The translations under genes were made by a program, and so were the position numbers. This document shows, piece by piece, positions 24,043 through 32,717 of a stretch of DNA of 64,000 bases (positions are counted from its first letter, which is position 1; the number at the start of each line of letters is the position of its first letter). The DNA is from Natronocella acetinitrilica. Lineage in GTDB: Bacteria; Pseudomonadota; Gammaproteobacteria; Nitrococcales; Aquisalimonadaceae. The notes beneath the pieces are model-generated. The model was not told where the DNA came from and ran no database searches. It saw nothing but the letters and a program-made list of their open reading frames with translations. The stretch lies in contig NZ_JALJXV010000002.1 in assembly GCF_024170285.1 (NCBI RefSeq), positions 124,001 through 188,000 on the forward strand, read 5' to 3'.

Positions 24043-25563
24043 TCAACCCTGATGGAGCTGATGCGCCAGGTCGGTCATGGGTTGACGCTCCGGCCCTGCG
24101 GACTTCGCCGTATCCGAACGCCGATCGGCCAGTGCCGCAAGGTAGTCAGCGGAGACATCCCCGGTGACATACTCGCCATTGAAGCAGGAGGCATCGAACT
24201 GCCGAAGGGTGGGGTTACCCTCCTGCACCGCGGCCACGAGATCGTCCAGCTCCTGGTAGATCAGGCGATCGGCGCCGATTTTCTGCGCGACCTCTTCCAG
24301 GGTTCGCCCGTGTGCAATCAGTTCGTGGGCGGCGGGCATGTCGATCCCGTAGACATTGGGGTAGCGAACCGGCGGTGCCGCCGAAGCGAAGTAGACCTTG
24401 CGAGCTCCCTGGTCCCGGGCCATTTCGATGATCTGTTCACAGGTCGTTCCGCGCACGATGGAATCGTCTACCAGGAGCACGTTCTTGCCCTTGAACTCCA
24501 GACCGATGGGATTGAGTTTCTGGCGAACCGATTTCCGCCGCTGGGTCTGCCCCGGCATGATGAACGTGCGACCGATATATCGGTTCTTGATGAAACCCTC
24601 GCGATAGGTAACTCCCAGATGATGCGCCATCTCAAGGGCTGCAGTGCGGCTGGTATCCGGCACGGGAATGATGACGTCGATATCGTGGTCGGGCCAGGTG
24701 CGCAGGATCTGCTGTGCCAGGCGCTCTCCCATGCGCAGCCGCGCCTTGTAGACGGCGACGCTATCGATGATGGAGTCGGGTCTCGCCAGGTAGACATACT
24801 CGAATATGCAGGGAGCATGTACCGGGTGCTCGGCACACTGTCTGGCGTAAACCGTGCCGTCCAGGGAGATGAACACGGCCTCGCCGGGTTCGAGTTCCCG
24901 CACCAGGGAAAAGCCCAGCGTATCGAGGGCAACACTTTCCGAAGCCACCAGATATTCGCTACCGCCGCCTTCGAGGCGCTGCTCGCCGAAGCACAACGGC
25001 CGTATGCCGCTTGGATCACGGAAGGCCAGAACGCCATAGCCATTGATCATGGCCACGGCGGCATAACCACCGTTACAGCGACGATGCACCGCCGCCACCG
25101 CCTCGAAAATGTCCTCTTCGCTGATGCGGAGCTTGCCGCTACGCGCCAACTCATGGGCAAACACGTTCAGGAGGATCTCGGAGTCGGACTCGGTGTTGAT
25201 GTGGCGCCTGTCTTCGAGAAACAGCTCCCGCTTCAACGCCTCGGCATTGGTGAGATTGCCGTTGTGCGCAAGGCTGATGCCATACGGGGAATTGACATAC
25301 AGCGGCTGCGCCTCGGCGGGACTGGAATACCCGGCGGTTGGATAGCGCACATGGCCGATACCGACATTGCCGCGCAACTGCAGCATGTGCTCCTGGCGGA
25401 AGACGTCACGGACCAGGCCGTTGTTCTTGCGCAGGTACAAGCGCCCCTGATCGTACGTCATGATACCCGCAGCGTCCTGGCCACGATGCTGTAGGACGGT
25501 CAAGCCGTCATAGAGCGCCTGATTGACGGGTCCTTGACCCACCATGCCGATAATGCCGCACAT
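24043..25563 (-). CDS. purF: Amidophosphoribosyltransferase
   Basis: 506 aa. First committed step of purine synthesis: PRPP plus glutamine gives 5-phosphoribosylamine. The N-terminal Ntn glutaminase domain begins MCGIIGMVG, so Cys2 becomes the catalytic nucleophile after Met removal. The glutamine-site residues are in RYPTAG and [11 protein letters not shown]. The C-terminal phosphoribosyltransferase domain has the PRPP motif [18 protein letters not shown]. It starts 9 bases after cvpA, the common cvpA-purF pairing. Normal length; no long leader peptide is needed. Confidence 0.97.
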   Translation of the reverse strand: MCGIIGMVGQGPVNQALYDGLTVLQHRGQDAAGIMTYDQGRLYLRKNNGLVRDVFRQEHMLQLRGNVGIGHVRYPTAGYSSPAEAQPLYVNSPYGISLAHNGNLTNAEALKRELFLEDRRHINTESDSEILLNVFAHELARSGKLRISEEDIFEAVAAVHRRCNGGYAAVAMINGYGVLAFRDPSGIRPLCFGEQRLEGGGSEYLVASESVALDTLGFSLVRELEPGEAVFISLDGTVYARQCAEHPVHAPCIFEYVYLARPDSIIDSVAVYKARLRMGERLAQQILRTWPDHDIDVIIPVPDTSRTAALEMAHHLGVTYREGFIKNRYIGRTFIMPGQTQRRKSVRQKLNPIGLEFKGKNVLLVDDSIVRGTTCEQIIEMARDQGARKVYFASAAPPVRYPNVYGIDMPAAHELIAHGRTLEEVAQKIGADRLIYQELDDLVAAVQEGNPTLRQFDASCFNGEYVTGDVSADYLAALADRRSDTAKSAGPERQPMTDLAHQLHQG

Positions 25564-25572
25564 GGGTGTGTT

Positions 25573-26166
25573 CTACCTCGCTGCGTCGGAGCTGTCGCCG
25601 GAAGCACTATCTTCGCAGAATTCGCGCCAGTATTCCGGTGCGTGAGTGCCTTCGGCCACCGCCGAATCGTTATCGCCCAGAGGCGCATAGACCATCATGC
25701 CGTCAAGCCAGTCCTGTACGCCGACCCGACAGACCAGGGGCTGGATATGGGGTACCAGGGTGGATTCCTGCCACCAGGGCTCCCGCGGCAACGCCGTGAG
25801 TCCTGCGGCCAGCATCAGCACCGCAACAACCACCAGCCCGCGAGCCACGCCGAAGATAATGCCGATAAGGCGGTCGGTGCCGGTCAGTCCCGTTCGACCA
25901 ACCAGCTGCCCCGCCAGGTAATTGATGATGGCGCCGATCAGCAGTGTGGTTACGAACAGCACCGTGAAGGCGATACCAAGCTGCAGGGTCGGCGAGGCAA
26001 TATAGTCGTCCAGATACACCGTCAGCTGTGGCGAAAAGCGTATCCCGATCCAGAAGGCGGCGATCCACACCAGCAACGACAGTACTTCACGCACGAAGCC
26101 CCGTATCAGGCTGATAACCGCCGACAGAACAATGATCGTGAGTATGGCGTAATCGAGCCAGTTCAT
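25573..26166 (-). CDS. cvpA: CvpA family membrane protein
   Basis: 197 aa. Small inner-membrane protein with about four hydrophobic helices (MNWLDYAILTIIVLSAVISL; LLSLLVWIAAFWIGIRF; LGIAFTVLFVTTLLIGAII; GLVVVAVLMLAAGLTAL) and a soluble C-terminal tail. Known from E. coli as needed for colicin V production, with roles in envelope stress and bile tolerance; the exact activity is uncertain. It immediately precedes purF, as in most gammaproteobacteria. Confidence 0.92.
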   Translation of the reverse strand: MNWLDYAILTIIVLSAVISLIRGFVREVLSLLVWIAAFWIGIRFSPQLTVYLDDYIASPTLQLGIAFTVLFVTTLLIGAIINYLAGQLVGRTGLTGTDRLIGIIFGVARGLVVVAVLMLAAGLTALPREPWWQESTLVPHIQPLVCRVGVQDWLDGMMVYAPLGDNDSAVAEGTHAPEYWREFCEDSASGDSSDAAR

Positions 26167-26253
26167 GAGCTTGTGACACCCAGGCTGCAGCCGCTGCGGA
26201 TGGTAACAGACGCCCGCACCAGCCGCATCTGCTGCGAATCGGCTGGCGCCTGA

Positions 26254-26814
26254 TCACGGGTTGGAGACAATGATTCCCTCCAGATTCTCCTGGTCGGCGA
26301 GGCGCGCGCTCAATGCTCTCGCCTCCTCGCGCTCGGCCACCGGCCCTACTCGCAAGCGATAGACAGTGCTGGATTCGCCGGACTGCGTCTCCTCCACATA
26401 GGCCGGATAGCCGGCGTTGCGGAGGCGATCACGCAGGGCGATGGCGTTATCCCGGCTGCGAAAGCTCCCCACCTGCACGGCATAGGCCCGACCCTCCGCC
26501 GGCGGTCTGCTTGGTACATCCTCGGCAGCAGGTATGTCAGGCGCGGGCACGGCATCATCCGCTTGCGGCGCTTCCTGCGCCTGCTCGGGCGCCGAATCCG
26601 GCACCGGAATCCGATCGAGCACCGGTGGCGGCGCATCGCCAGGCCGTGGCTCGGTTCGCGTGACCGTCTCGGCGGCTGGCCGCGGCGGCACTTCCACAGG
26701 CACGTCCAGCGAGCGGTGCTCCACTGGCCCACGCAACAGCATGGGTAGAAATATCACCGCCAGGGCGATGACGACCACGGCTCCGACCAGACGCTGCTTA
26801 TGTCGCTGTTGCAT
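26254..26814 (-). CDS. dedD: SPOR-domain cell-division protein, DedD-like
   Basis: 186 aa from the ATG at 26814. Short cytoplasmic start, one membrane helix (RLVGAVVVIALAVIFLPMLL, ~7-26), a Pro/Ala/Glu-rich periplasmic linker, then a C-terminal SPOR domain (~110-185: YAVQVGSFRSRDNAIALRDR ... STVYRLRVGPVAEREEARAL). SPOR domains bind septal peptidoglycan that lacks stem peptides, and DedD helps division in E. coli. The folC-dedD-cvpA-purF order is conserved. No strong ribosome site is visible, so translation may rely on coupling with folC. Confidence 0.88.
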   Translation of the reverse strand: MQQRHKQRLVGAVVVIALAVIFLPMLLRGPVEHRSLDVPVEVPPRPAAETVTRTEPRPGDAPPPVLDRIPVPDSAPEQAQEAPQADDAVPAPDIPAAEDVPSRPPAEGRAYAVQVGSFRSRDNAIALRDRLRNAGYPAYVEETQSGESSTVYRLRVGPVAEREEARALSARLADQENLEGIIVSNP

Positions 26815-26847
26815 GGTGTCTACGGCCAATGAAAACCTGGAGGCGAA

Positions 26848-28143
26848 TCAACGTTCATGCTGCACTGCGCCGTGCAGACTGTCCACACCCCGGAACCGCA
26901 TCGCCTCCTCCACGGTGCGAAATGAGCCGAAAACCACCAGTTCATCCACCGGCCCCAGGATTTGCCCGATTTCCCGGAAAAGCTGCTCTGGCGGCCCCGA
27001 GCCAAGCACACTTCCCGGAGGCAGATACGATCCCAGTTCGTCGGGAGTCCAGGCCTCCGCCTCCGGCAAGGCGAGCAGATACCAGCCATCGAAGAGATCC
27101 GCGAGCGGGGCCAGTACCACCGCCGGGTCCTTGCGCCGCATCATTGCCAGACAGGCCACGCGGCGTCCCGCCGTCTGCCGCCGTTGCAGGCTATCTGCCA
27201 GCACCGCCGCACTGTCGGCGTTGTGCGCCACGTCAAGCCACCATGCCGGGGAGCCGGACAATCGCTGCAGGCGGCCAGCGAGCCTGATCGTGGACACCGA
27301 CCGGTTCCACAGCCCGGCGGATGGCGTAAACCCGGGCAGACCGCGCAGTGCACGGAACACGCCTGCGGCATTGGCGCGCTGGACATTGCCCGGCAGAGGG
27401 GGCGGTACCAGCCCCTCCATACGGCCCCGGTCATCCTCGTACCACCAGGTGCCGTTATCATCGTCGCCAGTCCGGTAGTGCTCGCCCGCAACCATGAGGG
27501 CCGCCCCCACTTCGGCGGCATGTCGGCGGACGCTGTCCGGGATGTCTGGCCCGGCGAACACAACCGGCACCTCAGTTCGCATGATGCCGGCTTTCTCACG
27601 GCCGATCATTTCCCGATCCGACCCCAGCCACTCGCAGTGATCCAGGCCCACCGAAGTGATCAGGCAGGCGTCCGGTTCGAAGATATTGACCGAATCCAAT
27701 CGCCCGCCGAGGCCGACTTCCAGCAACTCGACATCAACACCCGTCTCGGCAAACAGCCAGCGTGCCGCCAGCGTTCCGAACTCGAAATAGGTCAGGCTGA
27801 CGTTGCCCCTGGCAAGATCAATGGCTTCGAAGGCGCGGATCACCGAGGCCTCGTCCACCATGCGTCCATCAATGCAGATGCGCTCGCAGTAATGCAGCAG
27901 ATGAGGAGATGTGTAGGTGCCGACACGCAGCCCGGCGGACCGCAGCATGGCTTCAGCGTAGGCGATGGAGGAGCCCTTGCCGTTGGTGCCCGCCACCGTG
28001 AATGTCCAGGCCCGCCGGGAGAGCAGGTCAAGCCGACCGGCGACGGTACGAATCCGCTCAAGGCTCATGTCGATGGCCTTGGGGTGCAGGGTCGCCTGCC
28101 ACGTCAGCCAGTCGTCGAGGCAACTAAACCGGGAGTGCGCCAT
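26848..28143 (-). CDS. folC: Bifunctional folylpolyglutamate/dihydrofolate synthase
   Basis: 431 aa from the ATG at 28143. Adds L-glutamate to dihydropteroate and folates with ATP. Mur-ligase fold: P-loop VAGTNGKGSSIAYAEAMLRS (~50-69), TSPHLLHYCERICIDG, and SVGLDHCEWLGSDREMIGREKAGIMR in the central domain. The C-terminal Mur domain contains LDVAHNADSAAVLADSL. It follows accD closely with AGGAGCAGG before the start. Typical length and context (accD-folC-dedD). Confidence 0.95.
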   Translation of the reverse strand: MAHSRFSCLDDWLTWQATLHPKAIDMSLERIRTVAGRLDLLSRRAWTFTVAGTNGKGSSIAYAEAMLRSAGLRVGTYTSPHLLHYCERICIDGRMVDEASVIRAFEAIDLARGNVSLTYFEFGTLAARWLFAETGVDVELLEVGLGGRLDSVNIFEPDACLITSVGLDHCEWLGSDREMIGREKAGIMRTEVPVVFAGPDIPDSVRRHAAEVGAALMVAGEHYRTGDDDNGTWWYEDDRGRMEGLVPPPLPGNVQRANAAGVFRALRGLPGFTPSAGLWNRSVSTIRLAGRLQRLSGSPAWWLDVAHNADSAAVLADSLQRRQTAGRRVACLAMMRRKDPAVVLAPLADLFDGWYLLALPEAEAWTPDELGSYLPPGSVLGSGPPEQLFREIGQILGPVDELVVFGSFRTVEEAMRFRGVDSLHGAVQHER

Positions 28144-28160
28144 CAAGGCCTGCTCCTGGA

Positions 28161-29066
28161 CTATTCAACCGGCTCCGGCTGATCCAGCCGTTTGATGTCC
28201 GGAGACGGCTGTCCGGTCAACATGGCGAGCAGCAAAGCCAGCCGATCACGCATTTCTCGACGGTCGACGATGATGTCGATTACGCCGTGATCCAGCAGGA
28301 ACTCGGCACGCTGAAAGCCCTCCGGCAGGGTTTCACGGACGGTCTGCTCTATAACTCGGGGACCGGCAAAGCCGATCAGGGCGCCCGGCTCCGCAACGTT
28401 CACGTCACCCAGCATGGCGAGGCTTGCGGAGACACCACCCATGGTGGGGTCAGTCATCACAGAAATGTAGGGGATGCCGGCTTTGCGCAGACGACCAAGT
28501 GCTGCACTGGTTTTGGCCATTTGCATCAGCGAGAACAGCGCCTCCTGCATGCGGGCGCCGCCACTTGCCGAGAAACAGATCAACGGCGCGCGCTGCTCCA
28601 GCGACAGATTCGCTGCGCGCACGAATCGTTCACCGACCACCGAGCCCATGGAGCCCCCCATGAACTCGAATTCAAAGGCGCAGGCCATCACGGGCATGCC
28701 CCGCAAGCGGCCTTGCATGGCAACCAGGGCGTCGTCTTCCGCCGTGGTCTTCTGCGCCTGGGATAGGCGATCCTTGTATTTCTTGCTGTCCCGGAACTTG
28801 AGGATGTCCACGGGCTTGATGTCCTGCCCCAGCTCTACCGCAGAGTCCTCGTCGAGCAGGGCCTCGAGGCGCGCCCGGCCGGGGATTCGCATGTGGTGGT
28901 TGCACTTGGGGCAGACTTCCAGGCTCCGTTCCAGCTCCGGGCGATAAAGCACGGCGTTACAAGAGCCACATTTGGTCCACAGACCCTCGGGGACGCTGCG
29001 ATTGCGCGTGCGCTCTCCGGCATCCGTGCGGATGCGTGAGGGCATCAGTTTTTCAAACCAGCTCAT
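28161..29066 (-). CDS. accD: Acetyl-CoA carboxylase carboxyltransferase subunit beta
   Basis: 301 aa. Together with AccA it transfers CO2 from carboxybiotin to acetyl-CoA, starting fatty-acid synthesis. The N-terminal zinc ribbon is C-x2-C-x15-C-x2-C ([11 protein letters not shown] ... [11 protein letters not shown]). The crotonase-like carboxyltransferase domain contains [36 protein letters not shown] and [19 protein letters not shown]. The start overlaps the trpA stop (ATGA), giving tight coupling of trpB-trpA-accD. Confidence 0.97.
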   Translation of the reverse strand: MSWFEKLMPSRIRTDAGERTRNRSVPEGLWTKCGSCNAVLYRPELERSLEVCPKCNHHMRIPGRARLEALLDEDSAVELGQDIKPVDILKFRDSKKYKDRLSQAQKTTAEDDALVAMQGRLRGMPVMACAFEFEFMGGSMGSVVGERFVRAANLSLEQRAPLICFSASGGARMQEALFSLMQMAKTSAALGRLRKAGIPYISVMTDPTMGGVSASLAMLGDVNVAEPGALIGFAGPRVIEQTVRETLPEGFQRAEFLLDHGVIDIIVDRREMRDRLALLLAMLTGQPSPDIKRLDQPEPVE

Positions 29067-29911
29067 GAACGCTCCTCGGCCGAACGGACGTCCACTGCCA
29101 CCCCGGCGTCGGCGTCGATGGCCTCGCGCATGGCAGCGAGCAAGCCCGTCACTTCGCGTACGGCAGCCGCATGATCATGCTGATTGGCCTCGACCAGGCG
29201 CACCAGCGCGCTTCCCACAACCACCGCATCGGCGATACGGCTCATACTTGCAGCCTTCTCAGGGGTGCTGATACCAAAACCGACGCCCACCGGCAGACCG
29301 GTCATACCGTGGAGGCTGTCGACGCGGCCCGCCACCGCTTCCAGGTCCACTGTGTCGGCACCCGTCACGCCCTTCAATGAAACGTAATAGACGAAACCGC
29401 GGGCATTGTCGCAGATGACATGCATGCGCTCGGCGGTGGTGGTGGGTGCCACGAGGAAAATCGGATCGAGTCCGGCGCCGGCCAGCAAGCTACTGAGGTC
29501 GTCCATCTCCTCCGGTGGCAGATCCACCGTGAGGACACCATCGACACCGACTGCAGCGGCGGCCTCCGCAAAGGTTTTTCCGCCCATGACCTCGATGGGG
29601 TTCATGTAACCCATCAGCACCACCGGCGTATCCTGGTCGGTCTGGCGGAACTGTTCGACCATGGCGAGCACCTGCCGCAGGCTGGTGCCATGGGCCAGGG
29701 CACGCTCACAGGCCAACTGAATCACCGGTCCATCACCGATGGGATCGGAAAACGGCACCCCCAGTTCCACAATGTCGGCGCCGGCTTTCACCAGACCGTG
29801 CATCAGGTCCACGGTCACGTCCGGATGTGGATCGCCGGCGGTGACGAAGGGAATCAGTGCCTTGCGCCCGGCCTGGCGCAGGGCCTGGAATCGCCGTTCG
29901 ATGCGACTCAT
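29063..29911 (-). CDS. trpA: Tryptophan synthase alpha chain
   Basis: 282 aa. Cleaves indole-3-glycerol phosphate to indole and glyceraldehyde-3-phosphate in the alpha2-beta2 complex. Catalytic Glu lies in [11 protein letters not shown] and catalytic Asp in [22 protein letters not shown] and the phosphate-binding VGFGIST and AVVVGSALV are also present. A C-terminal extension of ~20 acidic residues ([14 protein letters not shown]) goes slightly past the usual end. Start and stop overlap trpB and accD by 4 bases each. Confidence 0.97.
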   Translation of the reverse strand: MSRIERRFQALRQAGRKALIPFVTAGDPHPDVTVDLMHGLVKAGADIVELGVPFSDPIGDGPVIQLACERALAHGTSLRQVLAMVEQFRQTDQDTPVVLMGYMNPIEVMGGKTFAEAAAAVGVDGVLTVDLPPEEMDDLSSLLAGAGLDPIFLVAPTTTAERMHVICDNARGFVYYVSLKGVTGADTVDLEAVAGRVDSLHGMTGLPVGVGFGISTPEKAASMSRIADAVVVGSALVRLVEANQHDHAAAVREVTGLLAAMREAIDADAGVAVDVRSAEERS

Positions 29912-31140
29912 AGCTCGATACCCTCCCGCTCGGCAACGGTCTGGAGATCCTTGTCGCCACGTCCGGAGAGATTCACCACGATGGTCTTCTCCGGGCCGAG
30001 TTCGCGGGCGAGGGTCTCGGTGTAGGCCAGGGCGTGCGCCGTCTCCAGGGCCGGAATAATACCCTCGGTCCGGGTCACGGTGTGGAAGGCGGTCATGGCC
30101 TCGTCATCCGTCACCGATACGTACTGCGCCCGATGAATGTCCTTGAGCCAGGAGTGTTCAGGCCCGACACCCGGATAGTCGAGGCCCGCGGATACCGAGT
30201 GGGTGCCGCTGATCTGACCGGACGCGTCCTCCATGAGGTACGTGCGGTTGCCGTGCAGCACACCCGGTTTACCGGCGCAAAGCGGCGCCGCATGCTGGCC
30301 GGTGGACAGGCCGTAACCTCCAGCCTCCACGCCATACATGGCGACACTCTTGTCGTTGAGGAAGGGGTGAAAGAGCCCAATGGCATTCGATCCGCCACCG
30401 ACGCAGGCCACCAGCGCATCAGGCAGACGTCCCTCCTGCTCGAGCATCTGCCGACGCGTCTCTCGGCCGATAATGGACTGGAAGTCGCGCACCATCATGG
30501 GATAAGGGTGCGGGCCGGCCACGGTCCCGATGATGTAGAACGTGTCGTCGACGTTGGTCACCCAGTCGCGCATTGCTTCGTTCAGGGCGTCCTTGAGGGT
30601 GCGCGAGCCTGACGTCACCGGCACCACCTTGGCGCCCAGCAGCCGCATGCGATAGACATTGGGCGACTGGCGCTTGATATCGTCGGCGCCCATGTAGACC
30701 ACGCACTCCAGGCCCAGCCGTGCAGCGATCGTGGCACTGGCCACGCCATGCTGGCCGGCGCCGGTTTCGGCAATCAGCCGGGTCTTGCCCATGCGGGAGG
30801 CCAGCAGTGCCTGGCCGATGGTGTTGTTGATCTTGTGGGCGCCGGTGTGGTTGAGGTCTTCACGCTTGAGGTAGATGCGCGCACCCCCAACCTTGCGCGT
30901 CCAGCGCTGGGCAAAGTAAAGCGGCGACGGCCGACCCACGAACTGGGTGCAATCCTCGTCGAACTCCCGCACGAACTCGGGATCGTTGCGATAGCGAACG
31001 TAAGCCTCGGTCAGTTCGACCAGCGGGGCCATCAGCGTTTCCGGGACAAAGCGCCCGCCGTAGATACCGAAGTGGCCACGGGCGTCGGGAAACTGGCTGT
31101 AATCGATGGTTGGATCAACGGCCTGTGAGGGTGTGGACAT
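29908..31140 (-). CDS. trpB: Tryptophan synthase beta chain
   Basis: 410 aa from the ATG at 31140 ([19 protein letters not shown]), with AGAGG upstream; a TTG two codons earlier is possible. PLP enzyme that condenses indole with serine. Visible: [10 protein letters not shown], the PLP lysine in [30 protein letters not shown], and the phosphate site [12 protein letters not shown]. Standard TrpB1 type. The 5' end overlaps the trpF 3' end by 26 bases, and the 3' end overlaps trpA. In Pseudomonas the trpF-accD block lacks trpBA, so their presence here is a lineage feature. Confidence 0.97.
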   Translation of the reverse strand: MSTPSQAVDPTIDYSQFPDARGHFGIYGGRFVPETLMAPLVELTEAYVRYRNDPEFVREFDEDCTQFVGRPSPLYFAQRWTRKVGGARIYLKREDLNHTGAHKINNTIGQALLASRMGKTRLIAETGAGQHGVASATIAARLGLECVVYMGADDIKRQSPNVYRMRLLGAKVVPVTSGSRTLKDALNEAMRDWVTNVDDTFYIIGTVAGPHPYPMMVRDFQSIIGRETRRQMLEQEGRLPDALVACVGGGSNAIGLFHPFLNDKSVAMYGVEAGGYGLSTGQHAAPLCAGKPGVLHGNRTYLMEDASGQISGTHSVSAGLDYPGVGPEHSWLKDIHRAQYVSVTDDEAMTAFHTVTRTEGIIPALETAHALAYTETLARELGPEKTIVVNLSGRGDKDLQTVAEREGIEL

Positions 31141-31756
31141 CTTCAACCTCTTTCATGAATGCTGAAATGCGCCCGGCATCCTTGATGCCATGGGACGATT
31201 CGACGCCACTGCTGACATCGACCCCGTAGGGTCGGTGTCGGGCAATCGCAGCACCGACATTGCTTGGGTCTAGACCACCAGCAAGCACCAGCGGGCGGCT
31301 CAACTGGTCGGGAATTGCGTTCCAGTCAAAGACCTTTCCCAGGCCGCCGCGTTCCCCCGGCGCGTTGCTGTCCAGCAGAAAACCGACGGCCCCGGGATGT
31401 TCGGCGGCGTAGGCAGCCGGGTCGATCTGTCCTCCCATGGGGATGGACTTGATATAGCGCCGCGAGAACGACTCACAATAGGCAGCAGTCTCGCTCCCGT
31501 GGAACTGCAGCAAATCCAGCGGCGCGGTCTGCAGCACCTCTTCGACAAAGTCACGTTCGGCATCGAGGAACAGACCGACCATACTCACGAAAGGCGGCAG
31601 CGCCGCGATGATGTCCCTGGCCACGCCGGGACTCACGTTGCGCGGGCTAGGCTCGTAGAACACGAAGCCCAGCGCATCCACGCCGCTGGCAACGGCATAC
31701 CGGGCATCTTCCAATCGGGTGATGCCGCACATTTTAACGCGCGTGCGAAAATTCAA
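31115..31756 (-). CDS. trpF: Phosphoribosylanthranilate isomerase
   Basis: 213 aa from a proposed TTG at 31756 ([20 protein letters not shown]); the next in-frame ATG (31732) would cut off the first beta strand. Isomerises N-(5-phosphoribosyl)anthranilate in tryptophan synthesis. Visible: catalytic Cys in [40 protein letters not shown] with the catalytic Asp, and [16 protein letters not shown] for phosphate binding. The TIM barrel is complete. The 26-base overlap with trpB suggests translational coupling. Confidence 0.93.
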   Translation of the reverse strand: MNFRTRVKMCGITRLEDARYAVASGVDALGFVFYEPSPRNVSPGVARDIIAALPPFVSMVGLFLDAERDFVEEVLQTAPLDLLQFHGSETAAYCESFSRRYIKSIPMGGQIDPAAYAAEHPGAVGFLLDSNAPGERGGLGKVFDWNAIPDQLSRPLVLAGGLDPSNVGAAIARHRPYGVDVSSGVESSHGIKDAGRISAFMKEVEDVHTLTGR

Positions 31757-31827
31757 CAGCCCTGCCTCGGGGTGGTCGGAGCGCCTGGCCCCGCCTGAGC
31801 CTGGAAAAGTCACTAATGGTAACGCGG

Positions 31828-32622
31828 TCAACCGTCCGAGGGAAACCTGAAAGCCGGTGGAACCGGGGGGGCAGGCAATCCGAAATCCTCACCATATCGA
31901 ACTGCAACGAAGTACAAACCATCCGCCGCCGCCGTGGGGCCAGCGCGTTTTCGGTCACGCCCCTGAAGGACGTCCGCCACCCAGTCCGTCGGCTTTTCAG
32001 CGGCACCAACAACCATCAGTGTACCGACAATATTGCGCACCATGTGGTGCAGAAAAGCGTTGGCGACAACATCGAAATAGATGAAGTCGCCATCCCGCGT
32101 GATCTGCAACCGGCTTAACGACCGGCGGGCATGCCTGGCCTGACATTCCACCGAACGGAACGCCGAGAAGTCCTGCTCACCCAGCAGGTGGGTGCCGGCC
32201 TGCTGCATGCGATCGGCGTCCAGCGGCTTCCAGGTCCAGCCGACCTTGCCGTGGAAAAGCGCGGGGCGCACCGGCCGATTGAGCAGGACATAACGATACT
32301 GGCGACTGACGGCGCTGAAACGCGCATTGAAGTGCTCGGGCACGGGTTGCGCCCAGCAGACAGCGATGTCGTCGGGCATCCCGGTGGTCGCGCCAAGCCG
32401 CCAGCCATGCATCGGCCTGTCGGCATCGGTATCGAAGTGAACCACCTGCCCCAGGGCATGGACACCGGCGTCGGTTCTACCAGCGCAGGTCACGGCAATC
32501 GGCGCGGCCGCCACTTTCGAGAGCGCCTGCTCCAGACAGGCCTGAATCGAGGGCGCGTGGTGCTGTGACTGCCATCCACGATAACGCCGCCCATCATATT
32601 CGACACCAAGCGCAATTCGCAT
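31828..32622 (-). CDS. truA: tRNA pseudouridine synthase A
   Basis: 264 aa from the ATG at 32622 (MRIALGVEYDGRRYRGWQ). Forms pseudouridine at positions 38-40 of the tRNA anticodon arm. The catalytic Asp sits in CAGRTDAGVHALGQVVHFD. RPMHGWRLGATTG and the C-terminal DAFLHHMVRNIVGTLM-like segment (NAFLHHMVRNIVGTLMVVG) are family hallmarks. Conserved location between fimV and trpF. A strong terminator separates it from fimV, so it is probably read from its own promoter in the ~95 bp gap. Confidence 0.96.
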   Translation of the reverse strand: MRIALGVEYDGRRYRGWQSQHHAPSIQACLEQALSKVAAAPIAVTCAGRTDAGVHALGQVVHFDTDADRPMHGWRLGATTGMPDDIAVCWAQPVPEHFNARFSAVSRQYRYVLLNRPVRPALFHGKVGWTWKPLDADRMQQAGTHLLGEQDFSAFRSVECQARHARRSLSRLQITRDGDFIYFDVVANAFLHHMVRNIVGTLMVVGAAEKPTDWVADVLQGRDRKRAGPTAAADGLYFVAVRYGEDFGLPAPPVPPAFRFPSDG

Positions 32623-32644
32623 GCTGCAACCGTTGCAATGCAGG

Positions 32645-32682
32645 GATAATAAACGCTCCGGCCGAGCAAAGCTCGGCCGGAG
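32645..32682 (-). terminator. Rho-independent terminator of fimV
   Basis: On the minus strand CTCCGGCCGAGC-TTT-GCTCGGCCGGAG is a perfect 12-bp stem with a 3-base loop, followed by CGTTTATTAT. It lies 35 bases after the fimV stop and before truA. Confidence 0.85.
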
Positions 32683-32717
32683 TATCACGCCCTTGGAGTC
32701 AGCTTAGGCCGGCAACG

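Noticed and set aside
24052-25494. 480-codon open frame on the plus strand opposite purF
   Set aside because: It is antisense to a gene with intact catalytic motifs and shows only the Arg/His/Gly-biased composition typical of the complement of GC-rich coding DNA.
26962-28182. 406-codon open frame opposite folC
   Set aside because: Antisense of folC, which has an intact P-loop and Mur-ligase motifs.
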